DNA from: Ceraceosorus guamensis
Taxonomy: Eukaryota; Basidiomycota; Exobasidiomycetes; Ceraceosorales; Ceraceosoraceae
Length of the DNA: 48,053 nucleotides
NCBI RefSeq assembly: GCF_003144195.1
Contig: NW_020290103.1
Location: 1 to 48,053 of the forward strand
Direction: 5' to 3'
The stretch's first letter is position 1; every line of letters starts with the position of its first letter. Of the stretch, positions 23,817-34,887 are shown one piece after another. A program made the translations under genes and the position numbers. Under the pieces are notes generated by a model. That model was not told where the DNA came from, did no database searches, and saw only the letters and a program-made list of their open reading frames with translations.

Positions 23817-24893
23817 GGGGGTTTGTCCAACGACCGTACAAATGTCTGGCGGGGGTGTCTTGGTAAAGTGTTTGTGCGGGAAAGCATGCTGACAACTGCG
23901 ACACACGCGCACGCGGGCAGATCATTCCGACATCCAAATCAGTCGCTCAGTCGCTCTTGCCCGCAAACGAAAAGCTTTTGCCCACGCATCCCGTACCCGG
24001 CCTAGCAGCGGATCAGTGGCCCATCGTCCTGCAATTTGGCCTTTCTCAGGACATCAAGCAGTACAATAGTGGCGTTGGAGACTTTTACACCAGTCGCATC
24101 TGCGTGAGTACGCTTTCCGAGATCCCCCCACTCCCCCCAAAAGAAAAGGGGGGTGGGTTCGAGAGAGAGACTGAAATCTTTGTCCTTTCAACGGTTTGCG
24201 GGCGTGCGGGGTGCGAACACGTCGACCGCATCAGGTGCCCTGGACGGACAGATCGGCAGATGGAAAGACGCCCTTCTCCTTTCACGTGGTCAATGTCTTG
24301 AATCTGTGAGTCAATCGTCTGATCCGGGGCATCTCCTCGGCTCCCGAGCTACTTCTCACATTTTGCGCAAATGTGATTCCATGCTCCGCCCCCCCGGCTT
24401 TTTTTCGTAGCACGCCTCTCGGCCTGCCTGGAGCCTTTTTCAGTGGAGAGCAGGTCAAGGCTGGTCTGTACAATCCCTCGAACCAAGCTTTGGGCATCAG
24501 AGCGGGAAGCGCAGGGACAATAGGTTCCACAGTGGTTCAAGCTAGCATCCTCAAGGAACCTCTGTTCGATTTCAAGCTTACGCCCATCAGCCAACAAGAC
24601 GATGGTCTTGGCTTGAGCGTATTTAGCGATTTTGCTCAGCAAGGCTACACCAACTCCAAGAGCGACACGTGCACCTATGTAAGTGGAGAACGGAGCGCAA
24701 CGGATGGAGCAAGGGGGGGGGGAATTTCTCTTTACTGGGAATTTGGCCCAATCGGTGTCTGCCTTGCCGGGGAATATCGTTGCCCCCCCCCCCCCCCCCC
24801 CCCCCCCCCCACCCTAACTTTTTGGGCTCTCACTCATTCTCCCTCTCATCTTGCCCCCAGTGCGAGCTTCGCTCACGCTCTCCCCAGCTCTAG
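23457..24893 (+). CDS. Secreted protein of unknown family
   Basis: Five exons: 23457-23735, 23921-24103, 24235-24305, 24411-24678 and 24861-24893, giving 277 residues; donors are GTGAGT three times and GTAAGT once. The N-terminus is a clear signal peptide (MKLRIIIGS, nine or more Leu, cleavage near TLAAPAAS). Then comes KRDLSILRGLIPVTRFPG, a possible Kex2 site (KR), and a globular-looking body. I do not recognise the family. Exons 1-4 are well supported by phase and codon use. The last exon is doubtful: in the predicted phase it ends after 11 codons, while another frame of the same stretch (LPKELTG... to a TGA at 25016-25018) has better codon use but is not reached by any GT-AG junction that I can see. 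Introns 1 and 4 contain a G44 and a C28 tract. Convergent with the WD40 gene. Confidence 0.72.
23772..23815. repeat. Homopolymer G44 inside an intron
   Basis: Forty-four consecutive G in the sense strand of intron 1 (23736-23920) of the secreted-protein gene. The pre-mRNA would carry the same G run, which can form quadruplexes. The true length may differ from the assembly. Confidence 0.9.
24783..24810. repeat. Homopolymer C28 inside an intron
   Basis: Twenty-eight consecutive C in intron 4 (24679-24860) of the same gene, just before a CTAAC branch-point-like sequence at about 24814. Confidence 0.9.
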
Positions 24894-25103
24894 GCTTGCC
24901 GAAAGAATTGACCGGCACCTTTCACCATCTCAAAGGTCTGCGCACAGCCGAACACTTCATCGAGACGCTCAACAGGCCTTGTCAAGGCACTGCTACCTTT
25001 CCTCCAAAGGAAGCGTGATGTGATGCTGCCCCCGATGCGTCACTTTGTCACACGCTACACGATGTTCTGTTCCCCCCAATCCTCGCATCGCATCGCATCG
25101 CAT

Positions 25104-25138
<35 letters not shown>

Positions 25139-25518
25139 CCACACGCACGCACTTGCAGGGTAGTAGGGTCAAGAGAAGAGATGGCATGCATCAAGTTTCC
25201 AAAATTTTTCCCCCACAAGTACGAGCTCGTGAGGCCCAGAGCAGGGGGGGGGAATCAAAGTGCGAGAGATCGAGCAACGGAGAGGGGTGAGAAAGAGCAT
25301 GTTCGGGGAGAGAGAGAGAGAGAGAGAGAAGGGGGGCGGGCGGCATCGCAGAGTTGCTTTTGCGCGCAGGCATTCGCGTGACTTGGAATGGGGGCAAAGT
25401 ACGTGCCGATGGGCTCGACTCCACTCGACTCGACTCGACCCGATTCGACGTGACTGTGGCTGGCGCGCCGACACGCCCGCCACAATGAGCCTCATGGCGG
25501 GGTGGGGGGCGGGCGCGC
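24894..25518. other. Convergent spacer with tandem repeats
   Basis: About 620 bases between the stop codons of the secreted-protein gene and the WD40 gene. The first 125 bases stay open in two other frames (see the secreted-protein entry). Further on lie (CGCAT)n/(GCAC)n repeats at 25085-25150, (GA)n at 25312-25330 and a CGACT tandem at 25420-25445. I see no separate gene. Confidence 0.5.
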
Positions 25519-28500
25519 TCAGCACCTGATCACATTGTGCGTGTCGCTCCTCCAAATCCTCACCACTGCGCTCTCGTCCACACTGGCAATGATGCGGCAG
25601 TGTCTATCGTGATTGGGACTGACATGGCTCTGTCCAACGACGCTGCTGACCGTGTTTGGGCTGGTGAGACCAAACAGTCCAGCGGAGAAGGGCGCAGCTG
25701 CAAAAGAGGTGGGATCGGCTTTCCTGCGCGCCGCATCCGAAGCGATCGGATCTTCGGCGCACACCAGCAGCGCGTTGGTCTTGAGCGGAGCCATCAGAGC
25801 GCAAGTCACTGTGCCTGCGCCCGCTGTCCAGTACTCGCACACAGAGTCGGCAGAAGGTGCTAGAGATGTGGTGGCGCTCTTTGGAGACTTGATGCTGAGC
25901 GGAGTGCCGGGCACTGGGGATCTCGAGTCGCCCGCCTGAGCGCCCACATCCCAAACATGCACCAGGCCGCCTTCAGCACCAGCTTCGGAACCAGCTACGA
26001 CGAACGTGCCATCATCCGCTACGCTAGCACGGATCTCTGCAATGATGGACGCGTGGGGGTTGGATTGAATGTATTAGCGTCGCGCAGATTTCCGATCGAG
26101 CAAGAAGTCACACTCACGGCTGGTCCTGTTACTATACGTCTTGTTGGCCTTCCACCTGGCCGACATGGACTTATCGCGCAGATTGTAAGCGCGGATTCTG
26201 GAGCTGTAGCACGGCGGCGGGAAAAAGAGAATTCTCTAGAGTCAAATCATCGGCGCTCGGGCACCGTGCTCGCCGTTTCCGTCACTCACTCGTTGGAAGT
26301 GATGAGCACCCTCTCTCCCGAGGCTCCGTCGCTCGCAATCGGTTCGATGCCCGTGATCTTCCGTCCACCTCTTGCGTTCTTGCCAGAGGGCGAACGAACG
26401 GCAATGGAGCTAGAATATGTGAGTCCATCGGTATTGTAGAAGAGAGCCGCGCCCGCAAACGTGCCGACGCAAGCCGTTGCGCCAGAGTGGGTAAAAGCGC
26501 AAGCAGTGATCAGTCCTGGAACTTCTTGAGAGCACTGCACCCTCTTCAGCGGTATGTTCCACAGCCTCAGCTTTCCATCCAAAGATCCGCTGAGGAAAAA
26601 TCGATCGTCTTTGGGGTGAAAGCAGGCGGAAGTGACGAAATCGCCGTGGACGAAGCTGACGAGGGGATTGGGCGTGGACAGGTGCCACAGGCGCGCAGTC
26701 TTATCCATGCTCGCGGACAAGAGGAAGCCGCCCTTGGACCACGAGAGATCCAACACGTCGTTGGTGTGCCCTCGGAACTCGCGGACAGGCTCTGAAGAGA
26801 AGACCGGCAGGTCCGGCACGCCATTGTTGCCCCCCGGCGTGTTGAAGTTGAGGCTAGGACGAGTTCGAAGCGAACCAGGTCGCGAAGCACCGCCTCCATT
26901 TGCTGTTCCCAAGCTCGTAGTCGAAGCGCTAGCTGCGCCCAATTTGCCGTCGAAAGGACAAAGTCCCGCATTGGTGGATGTCGCTTGACCATTCAACATA
27001 GCCGCAGCTCTCGCTCTCGCATCCGCAATCTCCTTTGTCCGGGCCTCCGGGGTGTCCAGCACTGCATACACCCTCACAACGGTATCTTGCCCAGCAATAG
27101 CCAAGTACTTGCCGTCCAAGCTAAACTTCATGGCCCACGTAGCTCGCTTGCGCGACGTCGCAGCCGCGTTGCTCTGCGCCGTCGAGGAAGCCGTGGTCGC
27201 GTGGCTCTGGACCGAGGCGCCGATGCTGGACATGCTCGTCATGGAGTCGCTGTGCTGCATCGGCGGCTTGCCGACGGGACCCAAACTTCGTCTTCCCAGA
27301 GAACTGTTGTCCGTCGACTGTCTGCTTGGCTCCGGACGACCCCCGACATCCGAGTTGCGACGCGAGCCAGGAGGAGAGGTGATACTGCTTGCTCCCAGAT
27401 TCAGTTCCTGTACGAGCATCATTCGACCGAAATCGCGTTGTTTAGAAGGCTTGTTGCGCGATCGTACCTGTCAAGAGACCGTCACGTCACGTCAGCAGAT
27501 TGATTGCATCTCGATGCTCCATACGCTTGCCAAAACCCACCTTTTGCAATCTCGGCCCGTCGATGGCAGGAACAGCTCCACGCTCCTTTCTGCCCTTTCG
27601 ACCCCAGCTGCTCTGCGCAGCAGCCCCATCAAAGCTTCCCGCCGCGCTCAAAGGTCTAGGCCTGGAAGCTCTCGAGGCGATGCTGGCCGCATCATCGAAG
27701 CTGACATCGCTAGTGATGATAGAAGGCGTCTTTGGAGTTTCAGGCACAGGAATGCTGGACGCTTCTGGGACTCTGTTCGGAGTCGAAACGCCCCACTTTT
27801 TGCCTGTGCCTACAACGGCACTGGAAGCCGAGTCGTCCCTGCGCATGCCTCTTCCGATTCGCCAGAATCCCGCACTACTCGACCCGCTTGGTGCTCGGTT
27901 CAGCGAGTTTGCAGTGCCGGGCGTCCGTGGACTGAATAGGCCGGAGGCGGCGCTGTGTGGCATCTGCGCCGTTTGAGGGGTTGCAACACTGCCAACGTCG
28001 CTCGTGGAAGCCATAACCTCTTCGTCGTCCGTGTTCACTGCGCTGCCGTGGCCCGAATTGGTGCCCGAACTTCCGGCAACGCTGGCCAACAAGGATCCGG
28101 CACTGCCTTCCTGCGTCCGGCCCTTGCGGCCAAAGAAGTTCAATCTAGTAGCTCTGCGCGGCGAAGGTGCATCGAGGGGCGTAGGAGTTGTGATGGGCGA
28201 GGCAGAAGGACCTACCTTGGAGCTGGCCGCATTGGCAGTCGAAGGCGTGCTAGGCGCAACTTCGCTCGCAATTCGTCGGGCCGAATCGGGCGTCGAAGCT
28301 CCCCTCTTGTTATCGAGAGCAAATGCTTTGGGGGTTTTGCTCCTGCTCTCGTCCCATTCTGTGGCACTCGCTACGTCGGCTTGACCCAGCTCCGCTTCCT
28401 TCTCCGCATGCGGTCTGGGAGTGCTAGCATTCTGACGAGCTTGACGTTCGCGCCTTTGCTGTCTGCTCCCGCTATTCAGCTCCCTGATGCTAGCGCCTCG

Positions 28501-29400
28501 CGTGCCCAGCACCACCTTTTCCCTGCTCTGCCTTTCTGCCATCATCTGCGCAGGAGTTCTGGGCCGACCGAGCGGATCCTCCAGCGCTTCTCCATCCCCA
28601 TCGCCGTCCGTCTCGAGATCTCCTTTCGATCCGCCTGCAGAAGTCAGGTCGGACATGGCTGTGCCGAGCGATGGCGACAAGACCTGGGCTTGATTGGGCG
28701 AGCGGGGTGGCCTTCCAGCGACTGGTGTCGGCTCGAATCTGTCGTCCTCGACCCACCCTGCAATGGGTGACATCTCCTGCACCGGGGACAACTCATCCGG
28801 CGGTGTCCTGCGTGTGCAAGTGTAGGCACGTGGGTGAGCAGGGTTCCCCAAAAGCTCGACTTGCGACTTTACGACAGGCGCCAGCGTTCGCCTGTAGCCG
28901 CACACTCACAAAACAAGAGCAGGAGCGTACTGCGTGCGTTCCGTGGTATCGCGCACAACTTCTCCAGTCTCTTGGGCTGCGCCGCGTGTGACGTGTTCCA
29001 GATGAAGCGAGCCCGCGGGAACGGCAGCAGCGCGACCACAGACGTCCGAAATGGAATCGATGGGAGAAGGAACGTAATGTCCGGGCATATCCGGTGGGCG
29101 CGGAGTAAGCGAGCGGGCGCGCGATCGAGTCGAGACGTCGTCGAAGGAGCATCGCGTTTTGAGCGTCAACACCGGCCGAGCGTGATGCGTGAGCAATTCA
29201 TCGCGAGAGGATTGGGAAGAGTCGTCCAGAGTGACCAGCGATGAGGCGTCCGATGATGGAGATGTTTGTGCGCGCGAGTCGACGTAGTCGACGCGCACGG
29301 GCGCGGTCGAGGTGGTCGTACGATTGGCGATACGATGGCCATCGGACAGTGTGAGGGTGGAAGCCACAATGGCGGGAATACGAAAGACGAGGGATGGCAT
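25519..29400 (-). CDS. WD40 repeat protein of the WDR44/Dgr2 family
   Basis: Five exons on the minus strand: 29400-28910, 28807-27541, 27467-26290, 26203-26118 and 26036-25519, giving 1179 residues. Donors are GTGAGT, GTGGGT, GTGAGT and GTGAGT, with all phases consistent. The first 580 residues are Ser/Pro/Thr-rich and disordered. QKVRSRNKPSKQ at the exon 2/3 junction and the nearby LVQELNL precede the WD40 domain, as in fungal relatives of human WDR44 (a Rab11-binding protein) and yeast YMR102C/Dgr2. Blades are clear: WAMKFSLDGKYLAIAGQD, FRGHTNDVLDLSWS, LLSASMDKTARLWHLS, FFLSGSLDGKLRLWNIP, VLITSNDSRIRAYNLRD, and a last blade VVRIWRSD. A scaffold role in membrane traffic is inferred from the human member only. 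The start at 29400 is the first Met of an open frame; the true start is uncertain, and exon 1 has weak support. Confidence 0.88.
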
Positions 29401-30277
29401 GACGTGATTGCGTGCACGCGTGACGGCGAAGGAGTGGTAAGACGTGCGCGACGTCGTTGCGTGACCGAAGCGAGTGACGACGATGGGCCGGTGATGGTGT
29501 TGAGGCGGAGAGCAAAGAGTTAGAAGGGATGGGTGTATGCGACGTATTCAGGTATATTGGCGTCGTGGTGAGACGAGACGCGATGAAGCGGGCAGTCGGC
29601 AAGCGTACGTATCGATCACGGCGGGATCGGACGGCCGCAGTCATGCACGGATCGGGCGCGCAGGGGAGGCAGAGGAGAGGTAAGAATCAGGGTGAATTTA
29701 GTCAGCTCCTTATCTCGTCAAGCTGTGGCAGCGATGATGTGGGTGCGGACAGCTCTGACAGTCGCGCCGTGAGGTCAAGGTGTGGCATGCGGGTGGAAAT
29801 GAAAGGACACTCTGACTCGTGTCTGGTCTCGCGCGCATTTCCTGCAAGCGCGAGGATGATGTGGTCGATATGATGTGGGCGCGTCTGATGGCAAGCAGCA
29901 GCAGCGAGGGCACTTGTAGAACCCTGCAAGCGCGTACGAATATATATGCTGCCAGCAGGTGCGTGCCATTCGGTTCACCAGCACCGCAGAGCTCGATGTC
30001 GCCATCCGCGCGAGCCCTGTATAGAAAGATGGCTGCTGATCGATTCCAAGCATGCAGCAGCCTCCGCCCAACGCACGGGCCTGCCTCGAGGAGAGCGTGT
30101 CCTCTCGACAGCATATATGCGCGCTCACGCGACTTGAGACTGATGAGACTCGTGACTCTGACTGCGAATTTGGTCTGCCGGCGGGCGGGCAGGCTCGCAT
30201 GCATCATCCCGACATCCTGGTCGTCAGTCTGAATGCATTCACATTCCTCCCGCCCTGCTGAATCGGCTCTGCTTCGA

Positions 30278-30310
<33 letters not shown>

Positions 30311-31060
30311 CACCAGCAGGATTCATCGCAGGCATTAGCCAGCCAAGCATGAAGCAAGCAAGCAACCTCGATCAAGAATCGTGAATGTGCTGAAAATGGA
30401 GCAATAACGAAGCACGAAAACAGCGCTCAAAAGTCGTGAGCCGCATCATCTTCCACCAGGCGAGTCGAGAGCCACAGCATCAGCAGTGACTCGATCGCAA
30501 GAGAGAGAGAGAGAGTGCTCAGGTGCAGCATCACGTGCACACCTGCGATCATCACCATCATCATCATCATCACCCATCCAAGCAAACTTTGACCCTGATG
30601 TTGGATGCAACGCGCGCCCATCAGCCTCAATTAAGCCGGCGCCAAGCACCCGCATATCTCGCGTCGGCTAGTCTGCGCCGGCTGCTCGGGCGAAGCGCGG
30701 CCTCGAAGCTTTTCCGCCATCGGGCCGGCATGCAGCAGGCCCCGCTCACGGCCGGGTTGCATGGCCGATGCGTGACGTTGGCTGATGCTTGCGCCAGACT
30801 CGGACGCGATGACCAGCATGCTGCTGGTCGATGCTGCATCATATGAGTCATCGCGAGCGATGGGATACGCGCGCGGATCGAAGCATTCGAGCGTTCAATC
30901 ATCACTCTTGCTCATCTGCTGCTTGATTGACCGTGCCTGTCCAGCAAGCGAGAGCCAGCTGATGCCCGAGACTATATATGATAGCCTAGCTGCACGCAGC
31001 ATGGCGCGGCCGCGAACGCGTCCGAGAAAGATGCTCATTGGGACCAATAAAGCGGCCCCT
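29401..31060. other. Intergenic region, 1.66 kb
   Basis: Upstream of the WD40 gene and downstream of the next minus-strand gene. It contains (GACAGC)6 at 30276-30311, (CAT)n at about 30550-30570 and several TATATATGC-like stretches. Open frames are short and driven by repeats. I see no supported gene. Confidence 0.5.
30276..30311. repeat. (GACAGC)6 hexanucleotide repeat
   Basis: Six perfect GACAGC units in non-coding sequence, the third hexamer array in the window. Confidence 0.92.
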
Positions 31061-32014
31061 TCATTGATGGGTGATCGCTGCAGGTGCACCAGAGAGAAGG
31101 ATCGCTTCGCATCGCAGTTCTACATCATGCATCTGTGCGCACTCACCGTCACCAAGGCTCAAATGCCTGTCGCTGGTGCTGTGCGATACGCTCTCGGCAG
31201 CAGCAGGTATCCTGGGTGTTTGATCAGCACCCGCACCCGCGCTCCTCTCCTTCTCCGCTTCTAGCTGATTGTAAAAGTCAGATCCATCGCTAGCGCTTCT
31301 GGCAAAGCTGAGCGTCGTGCCTCCTGCTCTAGCTGTCGGTTTGACCAGAGCAGGCGGCATAGAAGCCGGAGCGAACGGCGTAAAAGTCTCTTCGGCTTCC
31401 GAGTCCACCTCGCTATCTTCCGTCTGCTGCGTCGTTGCGCTCCTACGTCTCCTACCTGTTCTTCGGCGAAAGTTGCCCTCTGCATTCTCTCCTAGCTCCA
31501 CCTCCTCCTCCTCCTCATCATCATCATCATCGTCGTCGTCGTCGTCGTACACGCTCAAGCGCGACATGGTTGAGCTTTTGCCGCCCGAGGAGGTGGTGGA
31601 GATGGTGGATGGTCTGCGAACAGGCGGACCTGCACTTCTTCTGTTCGCGTTGCTGCGATCCGTCTGTCTCTCTTGCTTCGGCATTGCGACCAGCTGCGGT
31701 GTCGCTGCAGGCAAAGCAGCAGCAGCGTCCGTCTGAGAAGCAGAGGCGCCGCCAACAGCATCGTGCGACTGCTGATTGCCTTGCCCTTGCCCTTGCAGAG
31801 AGAGAGCAGTCTTCATCCAAGAGATCAAGGATGCTCCTCCACCTCCTGCATTCGGCGAGGAGGCTCTGACGACAGGCGGCGAAGGTGTTCGAAGCATTCC
31901 GGCAGCAGCCAATCCACGCTTGCTCTCGCTCGTATCGTTGACATCCTTGACATGTTGCTGCTGTCCAGCTCCTCGTGCTTGCTGCGAAACGCGCGGAGTG
32001 GAACTCCTCTCCAT
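31061..32014 (-). CDS. Acidic low-complexity protein of unknown function
   Basis: An open frame of 317 codons; I do not recognise it. It is Ser/Ala/Arg-rich with Ser-Pro and Thr-Pro sites, one short helix-like stretch (SLISWMKTALSLQGQ, about residue 62-76), an uninterrupted Asp/Glu block (DDDDDDDDDDEEEEEVELGE, about 156-176) followed by basic FRRRTGRRRR, and an FYNQLEAEKERS segment near 250. The acidic-basic pair suggests a nuclear protein, but that is only inference. A 69-base intron with GTGAGT and CTGCAG ends (31078-31146) would remove 23 residues near the C-terminus and keep the same stop codon, so two products are possible. Codon use resembles the neighbours. Confidence 0.55.
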   Translation of the reverse strand: MERSSTPRVSQQARGAGQQQHVKDVNDTSESKRGLAAAGMLRTPSPPVVRASSPNAGGGGASLISWMKTALSLQGQGQGNQQSHDAVGGASASQTDAAAALPAATPQLVAMPKQERQTDRSNANRRSAGPPVRRPSTISTTSSGGKSSTMSRLSVYDDDDDDDDDDEEEEEVELGENAEGNFRRRTGRRRRSATTQQTEDSEVDSEAEETFTPFAPASMPPALVKPTARAGGTTLSFARSASDGSDFYNQLEAEKERSAGAGADQTPRIPAAAESVSHSTSDRHLSLGDGECAQMHDVELRCEAILLSGAPAAITHQ

Positions 32015-33588
32015 CGCGGCTCAGATGAAATGATAGGTCTGTAAGAGGTGATCGTTCGCTTCCACGTTAATTGCCGCCTAGCAGACCTCCACGCAGTGTC
32101 GAGTGGCAGAGTGCATGAATGAAGATCCAGGATCGATCGTGAGTCGAAGATGGGTTGAAAGTGCTCGCGTTGGGATATGGTGGGGGTACATAGTCATGAG
32201 GGCGCCGCAAAAGAGCTCGGCACGTACCAGTCCAGTCCAGAGCGGCGTGTCGGTGTCTCGCTCTCGCACCTTATCATGACTCACGCACGACTGCTGGCTG
32301 CCATGCGTTGCTGCGAAAGCAAGAACCACATGCTGCTTGATGGCTTATATTGCTTGAATAACATGCACGATCGACATGCACGCACCCTGCTGAATTGTAT
32401 CCATGCATACATAGCAGTCACGAGTAGAGGCAGCAGCAGCAGCAGCAGCATCGCCATAGCAGTAACACGCAACACTCGACTTGCATAAGCTCAGCAGCAC
32501 CCGCCTTTGCTACTACTACTCCTGCTACTGCTGCATATGCGCCGCCTTCACTCGACTGCGTTCCCCCGCGAGAAGGCTCTCATATGCATAGCATGCAAGC
32601 ACATGTCAGTCCCGCACAATTTTCTTGAATGCGCTGCTGATGACTGTGCTGCGCGTAGCAATTGTATGACCCTCCCTGGGAACCGCATGGGCCCTATAGG
32701 GAGCCGCACGAGCAAGACTCGCACTCGCGAATGAGGGTCCGTCTCCCGCTCCCCGCTGTGCATGCATGTTGTGTGCAAGACGTGGCTCTGCCGTCATCCT
32801 CGGAAATGTGAAAGGCGGGGGCCCTGCTGCTGGCTGGCTGGCTGGCTGCCCGACGATGCTGCAGCGTAACTTTTGTGTGACTCTGACTCTCTGACTCACG
32901 AGCCGCAAGTCATGGGTACGATGTTTTCCATTCCATTCACGGATTGATTTGATGGATCTTGACAACCCCTCCGCTTTCGAGTACCCTGGTGGCGGGTGTG
33001 CACCGTCCTCGACTACGAGTACGACTGTCATGCTCTCCAATGACGGGACGATGTTCGCGACGTCCTTCCAGCTGCGAGCTCCTCCTCGAGTCAGATGCTT
33101 CATCGCCGGCGCCGAAAGCGCGTGTACCAATATATACGTACGCGACAAACGCCGACTTCGAGGTTCACTCCGCTCGCAAAAGGGATGCGCTGAATCAAGA
33201 TCATTCCAATTTACTGCAGCGCGACGAGCGAATTTCTCGCACCATGTGCAGCAGCAATCGCTTTGAATCTTCTGCCGACGACAGGGCGACAATTGCCCAA
33301 GGCACGTGGATATTGTCATTGTGATTGCACCGAGCGAGCATCGAAAGGCCGAGGATGAGATGATCAGACGATGCACAGAACGGTTTCACGCACACTCGCG
33401 TGAGATGCGCATCAGCTCGATGAATGCTTGGCTTCGCGAGCGACTCTTTGCATCCCTTCGTCCCTCATTCTGCCCCCGGAGCCTCTCTTGCGACTAGCAG
33501 ATCTCTACTGCGTCGAGGTCTCAATGTCCGCTGTATGCAACACAAGCTGGTCCACAAAGCACATTGTCCATCCCCTTACCGGCCAACT
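32015..33588. other. Intergenic region, 1.57 kb
   Basis: Between two minus-strand genes. It holds (AGC)n near 32430-32448, CTACTA/CTGCTG triplet runs near 32510-32530, and (TGGC)4 near 32832-32846. A 256-codon minus-strand frame (32606-33376) shows no domain, poor codon use and repeat-derived parts, so I did not call it. Confidence 0.5.
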
Positions 33589-34887
33589 TCACCACATTTT
33601 CCGTTGAGGGAATCGTCTATCGAAAGCCTCCTTTTTCTCCTCTAGCGGAGTGAGCACCTTGTTCCTTTTGGCCTCTTCTGCAGCTTCTTTCTTTAACAAG
33701 TACTTCTGAACGTCGGGGCCACCTCTATGATACTCTACGGACCAGCCATTCGGCATGCCTGCAGCCTTGAAGAACTGACCGTCGCGCGTCAGCGGGATTG
33801 GATCGTGCATGTCTGACCAGATACGTTTGGAGATGGGATACATGTTGTTCGTGTGCTTGGTCCAGCGCTCCATGTGGCCTACTACGCGGTTCGCAGCCCG
33901 AAGATCTTCGCTTGGATGCTCTAGGTAGAGACGACCAACGTCCATGTAGTGTAGTCGCCCCTCGTGCTGCTTTGCATGGTCGTAGAGACCATCTTGCACG
34001 CTCTTGGGAATGTGGCCAGGGTAGCTCTGCACGAATTGATGCATCAATTTGTGCCTTCTCTCTGCATCGCTGGGCAAGCGTCCCTTCGGCATCTTGAGCG
34101 GACTCTCGTCGATGAGAGCAGAAGTGCTCTTGCTCCTGTCGAGTCCCGTTCTTTTGTTCTTTGGAACCTCGCCGGGCTTGGTAGGCTCCTTGTACAGCAG
34201 ATCCGACGAGCTCTTGCTCTCCCTCAATACCGGATACTTGTCCCTTGTCAACTTGCGATACTCGTGCACAGGATGCAAAGCCGGATGAGGATCCTTCCAC
34301 TCCCTCTCCAGCTCTTCACGAGAAGAAGGTACGTGGACGTGACGATGTTTTGGGTCTTCAGGCGGTGGCTTTGGCTCGTTCAGCGTCTGTTTGATGGTCG
34401 GAGGTCTACCCTCTCCATTCCAAATGAGCCTCTCTCGAAAGTCTGCGATGCTACTTCCCAACGCTTTGCCTGCATCTTTTTCGCGTTGAGCTGCTTTTTC
34501 GTTGTAGTCTTCCGGCAAATCCCAGCTCGGATGCACCTTGCGAATCCCAGTGGTGGGATCTTTTGGCATAATGTCGTTCGCTCTCCACCAGTGACTGGTG
34601 GAAGATTGTGCGTCCTTAGTCAGACCACTCAGAATGTTCTGTGTGGCGGTGAAAGGAGAAATGCAGACGACTCAGCCGCACTGCGATCTGCGATCTGCGC
34701 GAGGAGGGAGACGGAGCTTGCTGCGCACCTGGCCTAGGCCTCGTCGAGAAACATTGTCGACCTGGGAAATTTGGCCTGAGCAAGCTTTCGCGACGCTGAG
34801 TGCATGTCTGCTCGGGGCAGGAAGTGCTAACGTGCTGTACGAAATTAGACTGGTCGCTGCCAGCAGACCAGCTAGGGTAGCCAGCAT
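33589..34887 (-). CDS. Secreted, highly charged protein of unknown family
   Basis: Two exons on the minus strand: 34887-34729 and 34638-33589; intron 34639-34728 (GTGCGC...CACAG). They give 402 residues. I do not recognise the family. The N-terminus MLATLAGLLAATSLISYSTLALPAPS is a good signal peptide. An in-frame ATG at 34983 would add 32 residues, but the shorter start puts the hydrophobic run at the very N-terminus. The mature part is Lys, Arg, Glu and Pro-rich, with many WxLPEDY, HPSWDL and YPGHIPKS-type segments, one Cys in exon 1 and no membrane helix after the leader. VSRRGL near residue 48 could be a Kex2 site. In a plant-associated smut relative such a protein would be an effector candidate, but nothing here proves that. 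It is divergent from SNU114, about 1 kb away. Confidence 0.78.

Noticed and set aside
25519-27422. Plus-strand frames of about 100-170 codons over the WD40 gene
   Set aside because: They are shadows of the minus-strand WD40 exons, whose blades and splice phases are clear.
29710-30375. 221-codon minus-strand frame with alternating Cys-Arg
   Set aside because: The Cys-Arg run is only the (GACAGC)6 repeat read on the other strand. The rest shows no family signal.
32606-33376. 256-codon minus-strand frame
   Set aside because: It shows no family signal and no good start context, includes a tandem TGGC repeat, and its composition is like the surrounding non-coding DNA.
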